Origin: Morella rubra
Lineage: Eukaryota > Streptophyta > Magnoliopsida > Fagales > Myricaceae
Direction of reading: 5' to 3'
Assembly: GCA_003952965.2 (NCBI GenBank)
Contig: CM025855.1
Coordinates: 15,246,286 to 15,310,285 of the forward strand
Length of the DNA: 64,000 nt
Positions 37,555 through 48,570 of this stretch are shown here, in pieces (position 1 is the first letter of the stretch; each line of letters starts with the position of its first letter). Under the pieces are notes generated by a model. That model saw only the letters and a list, made by a program, of their open reading frames with translations, ran no database searches and had not been told where the DNA came from. The translations under genes were made by a program, and so were the position numbers.

Positions 37555-38260
37555 TGGATAAATTTTTTATAAAAAAAAGTCAGCCAGTGTGGAGTCGTCT
37601 AATACTCTTAACGTGACTACTATTTTTATAACGAATACTAGTTTGAAAAGACCTTATCTTTTGTTTAGTCTAGATGATATTATTGCTGACCTAAGGTTAT
37701 GTAAACTCATTGAAAAATATGATGTTGGAATTAGGGATTAAATTCGTAAGGAGTACTTGATCAAAAGCCCTTTTCACCATTAAGGTTAATAGAGAACTTT
37801 GAGATAGAAATGCACTCCTTGATCCAGCTAATAACTTTTTTGGGAAAATCCATGGCACACATCACTTCCAATAAGAAACTCCATCTAACACAATCATATG
37901 CTTTTTGCAGATCCACCTTAATCGCGCTTCGAGGCGAATTTCTATCTCTACGATAGTTTCTCATTAGTTCTTGGGCAAGGAGAATGTTATCACTTATCCT
38001 CCTACCTTGGACAAACGCAAATTGGTGCTTGCTAATTAAGAATGGCATTAAGGCTTTAAATCTGTTGGCCAACACCTTGGTGATGCATTTATACATCGTA
38101 TTGCAGCAAGCAATAGGTCTATATTCATTGAAGAATATGATATTGGGATTAAGGATCAAATTCGTAAGAAGTGCTTGATCAAAGGTTTTTTTCAACCGTT
38201 TGGTCATGATTTTTCCAATAAGTAATATGAAAAAACAATGAGGGGTTTGTTTTTAGTCCT
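37555..38260 (+). mobile_element. hAT element relic (TTF/MYM-type zinc-finger N-terminus), interrupted by a LINE fragment
   Basis: Plus-strand reading starts MDKFFIKKSQ and includes LKRPYLLFSLDDIIADL, LIEKYDVGIRD (then a stop) and IRKEYLIKSP; after the LINE piece it continues GFFQPFGHDF. This matches the N-terminus of hAT transposases of the DUF4371/zinc-finger MYM type. The same broken protein is on the opposite strand near 56.57-56.2 kb. Stops show it is dead. Confidence 0.7.
37772..38127 (-). mobile_element. L1-type LINE reverse transcriptase fragment
   Basis: Minus-strand ORF has YRPIACCNTMYKCITK, QFAFVQGRRISDNILLAQEL and AIKVDLQKAYDCVRW, the fingers and first catalytic Asp of a non-LTR reverse transcriptase. 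The second catalytic motif (ADD) is absent. It sits inside the hAT relic, flanked by two diverged copies of a ~62-base hAT segment (37709-37770 and 38128-38190). Confidence 0.8.
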
Positions 38261-39614
38261 TAATTTTCGATGTTTTAACTTTAAGACACTTTTTACATTA
38301 CGTAGGAAATTTTTTTTTCTTTCACTTTCCCTTAAGAGTTTGCCTCCTTCAAATTTATTACTAATTCTCCCAATGGTTAGATGACACATGAATAGTAAAA
38401 TACTTGTCTTTCGCCTCTATGGTTTATGCAGTCTATGGCACATGAATAAGAAAATACTTTTATCTTTTGCCTTCTTTAATTTCCAAGTATTTGTTTGCCA
38501 CTCTTTGCACCTCTTTTGAATTCTCACCCACCCCTGTTTTAGCTGCGAATTATATTATTCAGCTTGCGTCAACCTCCTCACACTCCTTTTTATTTTCCAA
38601 CTGGTTTTAACACATCTTTCATTTATTGGTGTTCCTTACTTTAGCCTTCTCATGACACTCCTTTTTCGATTTGCCAACTGATCTCAACACAGCTTTCTTG
38701 GAAACAGAAGTAATCGTTTCTTGGTGATCATTCGGCCGCGTATTCTCAATTTATTACTAACTTCTTTTTGGCCACGACTTCTACTTGTATTAATTTGAGT
38801 ACTCTTGATCTTAATTATTTCAAAAAAACTTATTATTATTATTAAGGATAATATCATAATAAACCCCCTAATTAGGGCAAAAATCAATCACAACCGCGTA
38901 AATTTTAAAATGTTTTATTTCGATCCTTATGTTTAGACACAATCAACACTCTTTTGCGTTTGATTTAACCGTTAAATCACATGGAAAATTGTTAAAAATA
39001 TTAAAAATTTCATGAAAAATAAAAATGATATAGAAATAAAAATAATTTTTTTAAATAAAAATATTGAAACTATATTTTATTAATTAATTAATTTTAAATT
39101 TATTTATTAAATTTATACTTAATTTTTTAAAATTTATAATTAATTTTTACTCAAAATTAAAGAATTTATTATGATATTATCTGTTATTATTATTATTATA
39201 AATAGAACTTCCACCGGACCACCGATCTCTTTCTCTAACATCTGAAATCCTTACCGTTTCAGTTCGTTCGCATGAAACCCTGAGAGTGAAGTGATGTCCA
39301 TTGTCCATGACTCCATGTTACCAACGATTTTGCATGCTTTTGCCAACGAAAGTTCGCGCTCTTAAGAGTCAATGCATCCTTAAGTAGTAGCACCGCGCAA
39401 AGGGTGCAGGGTGCTCCGAAAGCGACTTAAGGAGTCAATTTTTTGACTGACTTAAGGATGCGACTTTAGGATGCCTGTTTGCCGGTAAGCATTAATTATT
39501 TTCTAATAGCGGATCCCTTGGGGCCTATATAACCCAGTTACCCTGGGCTTTGTTTTCTCTCTTACCACTGATCTCTCATTTTATCTCTCTCGAAGACAAC
39601 AAATCTCGAAGAAG
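38261..39614. other. AT-rich intergenic and promoter of the membrane protein gene
   Basis: 38260-39200 is AT-rich and without ORFs. At about 39355-39475, CTTAAG and GAGTCAA words recur in both orientations. The end of the region is promoter and leader. Confidence 0.45.
39524..39532 (+). promoter_or_regulatory. TATA box
   Basis: CTATATAAC about 85-90 bases before the ATG at 39615, in a plausible plant core-promoter position, followed by a pyrimidine-rich leader. Confidence 0.55.
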
Positions 39615-40401
39615 ATGGAGGGCAACAATATCGGGAAGCTGCGTTCAGAAAGGTTCTTACTAGCTTCTTTGCTATCCATCTTTAACCATATATAGATAAT
39701 TCATGTTTTAAAAGTTTTATTCTGGCTTGTTTGTTTTTCATTTTTCAAGGGAGCAAGGACGTACTGGTCATAACTCCACTGAATTCCAAGGGCCTTACAA
39801 TTGTCTCTTTGCCATACTACTGGCCCTTCTCCAACTGAAATATACGATCTCAGGTGCTTCCCCATTCAAAAGACAGGGTACCATGATGTTGCTTTTTGTT
39901 GCAGCCGCAAGTGTTCACAACATAGCACTGAGGGAAGCGAACCGCGAGTCAATTCGAAGCAGAAGCTACTTTCGAGTTGTTAAGCTTATTTACCATCTTT
40001 CAGGTGGCTTAGGCTATCATTTTCTAGCACTCATCCTCTTTCCTAACTTTGCCTGGTTAATTATCTCTATTCCGATTGCAATCTATGTCATATGGGAATT
40101 ATACTGGGCATTCACTCCTCATGATCAAGTTGGAACCAGGCTCCATGCAATTGACAACAACTTGAACGACCAACATGGCGGAGATATCGATGACTCAACT
40201 CATCAACAGATTATTATTAATCACTTTCAACAGGAAGAAGCCGACCATGGAACAGTCATGAACGATAACTCGGTGGAGGAAGAGGGCGAAGTACATGATT
40301 CAGTACACCAAGTGCAGATTCTGATCAATGCACCTCATGATCCCGCAAGCTGCCAGTCCCCATCAATTAACGACAACTCGATGGAGCAGGAGATAGTGTG
40401 A
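39615..40401 (+). CDS. Small multi-pass membrane protein of unknown function
   Basis: I do not recognise this family. Two exons (39615-39652 and 39750-40401, GT-AG, phase 2) give 229 residues. It starts MEGNNIGKLRSER. Three or four hydrophobic segments follow: about 33-50 (LFAILLALLQL), 66-80 (MMLLFVAAASV) and a long stretch at about 108-140 (FLALILFPNFAWLIISIPIAI). The C-terminal ~85 residues are acidic, Gln/Asn/His-rich and probably cytosolic, with a loosely repeated pattern (NDNSVEEEGE, NDNSMEQE). The ATG has a purine at -3 and a TATA box upstream. A LINE 3' end was inserted just after the stop, so the original 3' UTR may be altered. Confidence 0.72.
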
Positions 40402-40415
40402 TCAATTAGCTTCCT

Positions 40416-40620
40416 TTGTCCCTCAGTTTGTCCCTCGCAGAGCGAATTCACTTTCAAGGGCAGCATTCCCCTTCTCCGCGAGCGCTCTGTTTTTTTCCCC
40501 TTTGTTGTACGAGGGCTTTGATCCATCTTGACTCTCGTTTTGTTTGTGTAAACTTTGTTTTTCTGCTTTCATTTATAATATGTTCCGTATGTTTGCCCAA
40601 AAAATAAAAATTAGCTTCCT
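40416..40620 (+). mobile_element. Retroposon of the same family as the 13.3-13.65 kb insert
   Basis: Shares GAATTC.CTTTC, GGGCAGCATTCC, TTGTACGAGGGCTTTGATCC, TTGACTCT.GTTTT and TATGTTCCG with the minus-strand insert at 13.3-13.65 kb. Ends in an A-rich tail (CCCAAAAAATAAAAAT). Confidence 0.6.
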
Positions 40621-40639
40621 TGGTATTCGGGTATTTGTT

Positions 40640-41020
40640 TCGAGTCTGATTTACAACTCGACGGAGCTGGTGGTGGATCCGACTGTGGGTGAGGCTGAAG
40701 CCTTGTGCTTGGGGATGGAGGTTGCCATTCGGCACCAGTGGCCTCAGGTTCTGTTTGAGGGTGATTCGTTGGTGGTGATGAATGCTGTCAACCGTGTGAT
40801 TGGTGTAGAAGTTTAAAATCGTGGAGTGTATTTATTTTGTTAAAAATTTTACTCTAAAATATTTAGGAAAGAAACGTCACCGTATCGCCCAATGGGCCCC
40901 TTCCTCTCTCGTGGAGAGATTGGAGGTATGCATTCCGGAGCTGCTGGGGCCTTTGAAATTGGGCGGTAGACTCCCTTTTTAGATTTATGCTATGGCAAGT
41001 TGTTGATTTAAAAAAAAAAA
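40640..41020 (+). mobile_element. LINE 3' end with RNase H-like domain remnant and poly(A)
   Basis: GEAEALCLGMEVAIRHQWPQ followed by LFEGDSLVVMNAVN is the RVT_3 (plant LINE RNase H-like) signature. Further pieces continue in other frames (RHRIAQWAPSSLVERL). The unit ends in A(11) at about 41009-41020. Confidence 0.7.
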
Positions 41021-42190
41021 ATGGAGCGCCCGACCCGGATAACACTTATACCGACGCGTGTTTCTAACCGACCCGCGAATTGAAATCAAACTAATTGATT
41101 TCAAAATTTTCAGACCCGCACGCAGTGCTCCTTCTTCCTCGCCAGATCGCCAGCCCCACCTCGTCCAGGCCCCCGCGCGCACAGTAGCCAGCCGTCGTCG
41201 TCCAGCCAGCTCTGGGACCATATCTAAAATCTGCTTTTGTAATTTCAGGTGGCTGGGAACAACTCTTTGAGCAATGGGGCGATAGGAACTTGGCAAAAAC
41301 CCACGGGAAATCAAACATGGAATATGAAAAAGGAACTCAAGGGTCATGATCGAGGCTCATTTAGTTTCTTTTTCTGTTCTTCCGTATTTCTTTCAGGAAT
41401 CCCGAATATATTGAACTTCATTTTTGAGCGGAGATTTTCTTTAATAGCATCTGCTGTTTAGTTTCGTGCCATTTAAGCCGAACTCTCTCTATCTCTCCTC
41501 TCTCCTCCTGTATTGTTTCTTCTTTTGCAAAGTTGTACAAAAGTATAACTAGTTTATTTGCTTACCAAAGTAGTTCCTATGTCGAAAAGAGCTAAGTCTT
41601 AGAACCTCCATTTCTAACAATAGTATGCATTTTCATATTTTGGGGTCGTCTAATTATAGATTATCTTCCTTGCAATCTCCAGAATTCTGAGTACATTGAT
41701 ATTTAAGCAATATGTCTGGACAGTATCCCTCAAGGGTTTGCATTTTTCTCCAGCCGTATGTAGCTATCAGTAAGGGGGGCGGATGCTACAGCATACCCAA
41801 CAAGGACAGGGGTTCAATTTTCCATGAAGAAAGGGTGGAACCATGTCATCTAAGTTCATCTTTTTACTATGGTGGGCAAGACATCTATTCCCAGTCCCCA
41901 AGTACCCAGTCCTCTGGGTCATACACTGTAGTGAGTCTCTATCCTGTCACCATTGATACATATTTGGTACTGTGATATTGTCAGCTCGAGTAGTTGTAAA
42001 TAATAGGTAAACTAATTATGGTCGTATCTTTGTGATGTCTAATACAATTGTTTCTATCGTAAATCAATTGATATACTCGGCTAATTTTCCTTTTCTGCAG
42101 GTCACTTTATTATTAGGACCTTGCCTTCATAGGCATAACAATTCTCCATCTGTGCTCAAGGTATGAAGATGGAAAAATAAGTCCTTTTCA
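41021..42190. other. Intergenic with possible gene fragments
   Basis: 41100-41225 is GC-rich and unlike its neighbours. At about 41780-41930 a coding-like stretch reads NKDRGSIFHEERVEPCHL then SSSFYYGGQDIYSQSPSTQS. It looks like a real exon, but I cannot name the protein, and no start or flanking exons are found. Possibly a captured or stranded exon. Confidence 0.35.
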
Positions 42191-44725
42191 TGTTAATGCT
42201 TTACAAAGCTTTCTCAAAGAATCCTCATGGCAAACAGCATTTGTTCTAGGCCGTTAGATTGAAGAAATGTGATTATTGCTCATGAATGCATGCATGCTTT
42301 GAAACATAAAAAAGGGAGAGACGGGATCATTGCTATTAAGCTAGATATGGCTAAGGCCTATGATAGGCTAGAATGGGATTTCATCTTCACTGTGCTAAAA
42401 TGCTTTGGATTTAATTCTCGTAGTGTTGATTTGCTAAAGGAATATAAGTTCTGCAACATACTCTATTCTGTTAAATGGTTCTCCAACTGCTCATTACTCC
42501 TTCTCGTGGACTCTGTCAAGGGGACCCACTTTCTCCCTTCATTGTCATTCTAAGTGCTGAAGTCTTAACTCAGCTTCTCCTTCGGAAAGAATCTCAGAAA
42601 TGTATTAAAGGAATTCAGGTCAGCAGGGAGGACCTCATATGACTCATTTTAATGTATGCTGACGATGTACTCCACTTTGCCCGTGCTTCTCACTCTGATG
42701 CATCAGCTATTTGGGATTGCTTAGAGGAATATATGAGCTGGTCGGGGCAGTTTGCCAACCTCTCTGAATCGACCATTAGTTTCAGCCCTAACACCCCCAG
42801 CTCATGTAAGACAAAGTATTCCTGAAATCCTCCATCTCCAAACAACCCCGACTTCAGCAAAATATTTAGGGTTGCCCCTTTCTAGAAAAATCATAAGAAA
42901 CAAGCCTTGGAAGAGCTTCATCAGAAGATTGAACATAAGATTGCTGGTTGGAAGACACATACTCTTACTCAAGCTGCGAGAGGTGCCTTGATTAAATCCA
43001 TTGCTGCCTCAATTCCGAATTATACCATGGCAAATTTTCTGCTTCCTAAATCCTTTTGCTCCAAGTTAGATTCTATGTGATGCACTTTTGGTAGGGGGCT
43101 GATAAGAATGCAATGCACAAGTGGATACCAAAAGCTTGGAACTCTCTGTGTGTTCCTAAAGATAGTGGTGGACTTGGATTTCGGAAATTTCATGAGATTA
43201 ACTTAGCCACTATATCGAAGCTGGGTTGGAGAATGCTTTCACACTCTCTGTCTTTATTGCAGTGTTCCCTCTCATAAACATCTCAAACACAGCCCCTTTC
43301 TAGAAGTGAGGCCTAAATCTTCTGACTCTGCTATATGGAAAAGCATTCTTCAGTCCCGTGAGCTGCTACTCTTGGTATGTGTTTTAAAATTGTAGTGGGG
43401 CTAATGTCTGCATATGGTGGACCCTTGGGTTCCTGCTATAACTAACCACATTCCTACCCTACGGGTCTCTGATCAGCATCAAGACATGGACAGTTGAGTC
43501 AACTCTTTAATGCTTAATTCCCCTCGGAGATGGAATCTCCAACTTCTGCGAAGTTCCTTCTCCACTGAATCCTTTGCAGCCATTCAAGGGAATCGTTTAT
43601 CACCTAATGTGGAATCTGACTCTGTTTTTTGGTGCCCAACGGATTCTGATCTATTCACAATCAAATCAGCATATGAGCTACTGATAAAATATAAATCTAG
43701 TTTTACAGGTCCTCTTAATAGAGACGAATGGCGACTGCTTTGGAAGATGAAAGTGCATGAACGTTTCAAGCTGCTGTCGTGGAAATTAGCTTGGAACCTC
43801 TTCCCCACGAAATCCAAACTTTCTTTTAGCCAAAGTAGTCCTCCCTTGAATGAGGATACTTTTCTGTGCCCTTTATGTGAGACGACCAATGAGACTATTG
43901 AACACCTATTTTTTTAGTGCAGTTTTGCTAGAATCATATGGTTGTTATCTCCTTGGTCTATTAATATCCCTCTGTTGTCTGGTGGGTCGAGGGTCCAGTG
44001 GATTAAATTGCTGTTAAATTTTAAACGGCTCTCTCACCTCCCTGTTGAAGATAGGCATCTCTTCTTGTTTTATGCTCTTAATACTATGGATATTATATGG
44101 ATGCATCTCTGCCAGGTTGTTCATGGCAGCAAATTATCTAATCCATCTGCGTGGCATCCCGGATTTTAAAGATTGCAAGTGAGCATAGAAGGGCATGGGA
44201 GACAGCATTTCCATCTAAAGCAGACTGTTGGACACGGCCCCCCTAAGGCGTCATCAAGGCAAACTTTGATATAGCTATCCGTCTTAATTTTTCCATTGCT
44301 GCTGTCATTTTTCGCAATTGGAATGGGGCTATTTTGCACAGAGATTCTGAAGTCCTCCCGCCATGTTCAGTACCGGACGGTGAGGCTCAAGTGGCATTAT
44401 TTGCAGTGGAAAAGGCTTGTGCTTGGTGTCTGCGCAAGCTCCAGTTGGAAGGCGACTCCCTCACAGTTATTCAAGCTCTCAAACACCCACAGTTGGCTGC
44501 TGGGTGGACTACATATCAGTATATTGAAGAGATTCTGGGGGTCCTTTCTTCTTTTGTTGAATGGCAGGCTTGTTTTGTCCACCGTAGTGCGCATATCCTG
44601 GCGCACGATTGTGCCAGACTGAAGGCTCGTCAATTTGGTTGTAGTAGATCTGCTTATACTCCTTTGATTGCCCAAGACAAGGACCCCCTTGATGATGTAG
44701 CCCACCCCTCTTATTTACAAAAAAA
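42191..44725 (+). mobile_element. Degenerate L1-type LINE (RT, zf-RVT, RNase H)
   Basis: In order: RT fingers/palm (AHECMHALKHKKGRDGIIAI then LDMAKAYDRLEWDF), LMYADDVLHFARASHSDA (catalytic YADD), a connection region (LTQAARGALIKSIAASIPNY), zf-RVT (WRLLWKMKVHERFKLLSWKL then CPLCETTNETIEHLFF) and RNase H (GEAQVALFAVEKACAWCL, LEGDSLTVIQAL). Many stops and frameshifts; 5'-truncated; dead. Ends near a short A-rich run at about 44720. Confidence 0.88.
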
Positions 44726-46334
44726 GAATCCTCACATCTAATTTGCATCCCTTCTAATTTCTTATAAACCATTTCTAACCTCTCTGTTCTGTATGCAGGA
44801 ATTTATGGAGGTTTGGTACAAAGTATGGAAAATCTGCAGTATAAATAAGAAACCCAATGTCGCCAAAAAACAAAAAAATGAGCAACCATATAGTTGGAAA
44901 ATGTTTAAATGCTATTTTAAGGCTTGTAATCGTGATAATGTACGGAGAAAAGGGCCTCAAGTTGTTCCATACATATGTGAATATAAAAATGCTTGGCGGT
45001 TCAAAGACGGATTTCTATGCCTATTTTTCTCTCTCTCGCTTGCTATGATGATTGTCTATTGGAGATAAAAAGAGACAGGTCGGGTATGAGAATATGTTGA
45101 ATTCCATCAAATTCACTGCAAGTACTGTTCTTACTTTGACAGCACAGAACTAAAAATTCTGCCAAAATAACTAGGAAAGGTCGAGCTTGGCTTCTGCCCC
45201 CACTTTCATTACATTTCACATCTGCTGTGGACTTCACCTTTCTCATCGTTGTGGCTCTAGGCTCGATCAAAGGCTTTGAAACAGAGTTCTTATTCCTTGG
45301 CTCTGCTAACTTTCAAAATGCTGCATTATCACAACCATAGTTAAGCTTTAGGAAGTCTCAAACCTCTTTCAGAATTTGAATTGAATGGAGTCTGGTATTG
45401 ACAGCAAATATTGTTGGATATGCAAAGCAATAGTCTCTCGTACGCGGAAGCCATCTTGTTGGCAGTGAACAACTGCAAACCTCTCTGCAAAGCAGCATGC
45501 CCTTTCTTCTCCCAGACTTCTCTGCCATCAATCCAAGCTCTATAGAGGGCGTCTTTCAATGAAGCAACCGTTGGTGAAAATGTATAGCCTATTTCTGAGC
45601 TGACAATAACTGATCCCGTAATGCTGACGTTCCTTTGTATTCGTGTATATGTTTGGCAGTCTGATTTTCAACTCGACGGAACCTTCTTTTGTCCGTCATA
45701 TGTCTCAAGTATTTGTCTTCTCTTTGTTTCCGTCCTTCTCTTACTAGATATACCTTGTTTTATGTTCCTCCAGTGAGAGATTCTTCATCAGATGCCAATA
45801 CAAAATTAGTTATTTTCCCAGTCTTCGCCAAATGGTTTTATTAATTTCTCCAAATGGGCTGTGGATAGTCAGCGTTTTGGTTTTATTTCTCCCGCTTGTT
45901 TTCCTGATCGCTTCCTTAGACTGTGATGGTCTCTCGTTGTCGGTGGTTTCTTATATTTCTTTTTATCTAGAAAAAGAAAAAAAAAGATTTAAGTATGGGT
46001 TTTCAAAGGAATTCAGCCTCTAGTTGGATAAGGTGTCGCTGATTTTCAAGTCAACGTTTTTTGTGGATGTATTCATTAACTTTCTGTAGGAAATTATCCA
46101 AAATTTTATAATATTCCAAAATTCCGAAAAAAAAAGAAAAAAGAAAAAAAAGTCTCTGTGTTGTGGACCTGTGGTGGAGGTGCGTGGGCACCAAATTGAG
46201 CTTCGCCCGTATTCGTGAATCTCGAAATCTAGTAGGTTCGATTTCCACATAATACTGCTTCTATTGGGCCTCGCTTAACTTAGCTAACTTGGGCTAGTTA
46301 ATTTGCCAATCCTATTCGCCTGGGATGGCACGAC
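44726..46334. other. Repeat-rich intergenic with a glycosyltransferase-like fragment
   Basis: On the minus strand at about 45590-45390, a reading (FSPTVASLKDALYRAWIDG, then LQLFTANKMASAYERL) looks like the C-terminus of a plant family-1/4 glycosyltransferase from memory. Only this piece is present. 45630-45990 resembles LINE 3' sequence (AGTCTGATTTTCAACTCGACGG is shared with 40.65 kb). Confidence 0.4.
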
Positions 46335-47625
46335 GTATAAGCTTTCAACTCTTGAATGACCTCGGAAATAGAAGGGGAAGCCCAAGATACTTGCCACTCA
46401 GATCAGTTTTCTTTAAATCCAGAGAGAGGCAGATATCGTAAGTCAGAGCAGCGGCAGTATTAGAGCTGAAAAAAATACCCAACTTGAGAGCACTGATTTG
46501 CTGACCAGACCAGTTTGAATAACTAACCAGGCAAAAGTGAATAGCTTCAGCATCCTCCACACGTGCACGGCTAAAAACCATGAGATCATCGGCAAACATG
46601 AGGTGGGAAATAGCAGGAGCACGCCGAGAGACTTTGACACCAGAGAGAAGGGAGTGTTGTTCAGCCGTGGCAAATAAACGAGAGAGGACCTCGGAGCACA
46701 TAATAAACAAGAACGGAGAAATAGGATCTCCCTGCCGGAGCCCCTCTTGGGGCTGAAAAAAACCAAAAGTGCTGCCATTCAATAAAAGAGAGAACGAAAC
46801 AGTAGAGACACACTGTTTAATCAATTGAATCCAAGAGGCAGAAAAACCAAAGCATCTTAAGACCTCAAAAAGAAATTCCCACTCAATACGATCGTATGCT
46901 TTGTCCATATCAATTTTAAGGGCCATTAAACCGCGCTTCCCTTTGTGATGCTTCAACTTGTGGATGAGTTCATGGGCAAGGATAGAATTTTCTTGGATAA
47001 GACGGTTGGGAACAAAGCCGGCTTGCATAGGGGATATGAGTTTATGGAGAAGAGGTTTAAGGCGAGAAGAAAGGATTTTAGAGATCACCTTATAAATAAC
47101 ATTACAAAGGCTGATCGGTCTAAAGTGGGAGGCAAGAGTAGGGTTGTCTTTCTTGGGAATAAGGGCAATATTGGTATGGTTGAGGGATTTGAGGAGGAAG
47201 CCAGAAATAAAGAAAGACTGCACTGCCGGTATCACATCCAACTTAACAATGCTCCAAAAAGAGTGATAAAAAAGGACAGAAAGCCCATCAGAGCCAGGTG
47301 CCTTGAGAGCACCAATGGAACACATAGCGAGCCAAATCTCAGGTTCATCCGGAACTTGGCATAAAAGCAAATTCTCATCAGAAGAAATAACAGGGGAAAT
47401 AAGTGAGGCAATTTCGGGGCCAAAGGACGGGAAAGAAGAGGTAAATAAATTAGAGAAAGAAGAGACCAAATGATTACCGATCTCGTCACGGGAATTAAGC
47501 CAAAAACCCTCCGTTTTAATGCCCTCAATAGAGTTCCTCCTTCGGCGAACCACAGTAGATAGGTGAAAAAATCAGGTGTTCAAATCAGCCATGGAATGCC
47601 ACTGCAGCCGTGATTTACACCGCCA
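46335..47625 (-). mobile_element. LINE reverse transcriptase segment, inverted 5' part of a twin-primed insertion
   Basis: A long open minus-strand frame (402 codons from 47553 to 46345, readable up to about 47625 past one stop) covers KSRLQWHSMAD, FFHLSTVVRRRRNSIEGIK, GALKAPGSDGLSVLFYHSFW, FRPISLCNVIYKVISKILSS, LKIDMDKAYDRIEWEFLFEV, EGLRQGDPISPFLFIM and HLMFADDLMVFSRA (catalytic FADD), ending KYLGLPLLFPRSFKS. RT core motifs are intact, but no endonuclease is attached and the start codon is not authentic, so it is not an autonomous gene. Confidence 0.88.
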
Positions 47626-48570
47626 TTTGTTCTTTTTAGCAGACCAAGTTCTTGAGGATTTTTTTCTCTGCCCCTTGTGTAAATCGGTGCCTGAATCTGT
47701 GGAACATCTTGCTTTCCAATGCCTCTTTGCTAAAATTTTGTGGAGCGAGGCTCCTTGGCCTTTTCGTATGGAAGCTCTTCAGCATCTGGATATTTCGTCT
47801 TGGCTGTCCTTTATCTTGAATGATGTTGTACTCTACCCTTGCATTCTTCTGGTGCTCGTGACTGGACCCTTCAGACTGCTATTATTTTGGACGTTATGTG
47901 GTATGCTCGCAATCAAGTTGTCCATTGTGATGCTGTTTTCCATCCTTCTGACTTGATTGCGAATATGAAGCGGCATTTTGTGGAGCACCGGGCTGCCTAG
48001 CGCGACTTTGATATGCGGCAGCATTTTGTATGGAAGCCCCCTGACTCAGGTTCTTGGAAGTTTAATTGTGATGCGGCTGTCCGTGGTAATATGAGTTTTT
48101 TGGCCACTGTTGCTCGTGATGATCAGGGTTGTCTTAAAGGGGCCTGGAGTGATTTTCTTTTGTCTCCTAATCCTCTCCTGGCGGAGCTTCATGCTATTCG
48201 TCTTGCTTGTCAATCTGCTGAGTCGTCCCAAATTTGCTGTGTCATTTTTGAAAGTGACTCCTTGTGTTCCTGTCGTATTATCAATGACCCTACCTTCCTT
48301 GTGGAAAGCCCTTTGCTGTTCCATGCCACCCTCATCAGAGACTTCCTCCGAAGACATCCTAATTGGCGGCTGAATTGGATTTCTCGGAAACAGAACTTTA
48401 TGGCTCATCGCCTTGCTGCTTGGACTGCCTCGTCTTTTGTTTTTGATGTTCTTTCTATTTCGTGTCTTCCTCTGTATGTCACGTCTGCTGATGATCCTTT
48501 GGATCCCCCTTGATGTAACATACTTTGGTTCGTTTGCTTAAAAAAAAGAAAAAAAGAAAAAGAGGATGTT
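47626..48570 (+). mobile_element. LINE 3' part: zf-RVT, RNase H and A-rich tail
   Basis: zf-RVT is at about 47650-47760 (FFLCPLCKSVPESVEHLAFQ, a Cys-x2-Cys...His zinc site). RNase H is an open frame, 48013-48513, with acidic residues in FNCDAAV, LAELHAIRLA and FESDSLCS, ending TSADDPLDPP. A frameshift lies between the two. An A/G-rich tail follows at about 48539-48570. It abuts the inverted RT segment at about 47625. Confidence 0.88.

Noticed and set aside
46945..47364. Plus-strand 139-codon ORF
   Set aside because: Antisense shadow of the LINE reverse transcriptase.
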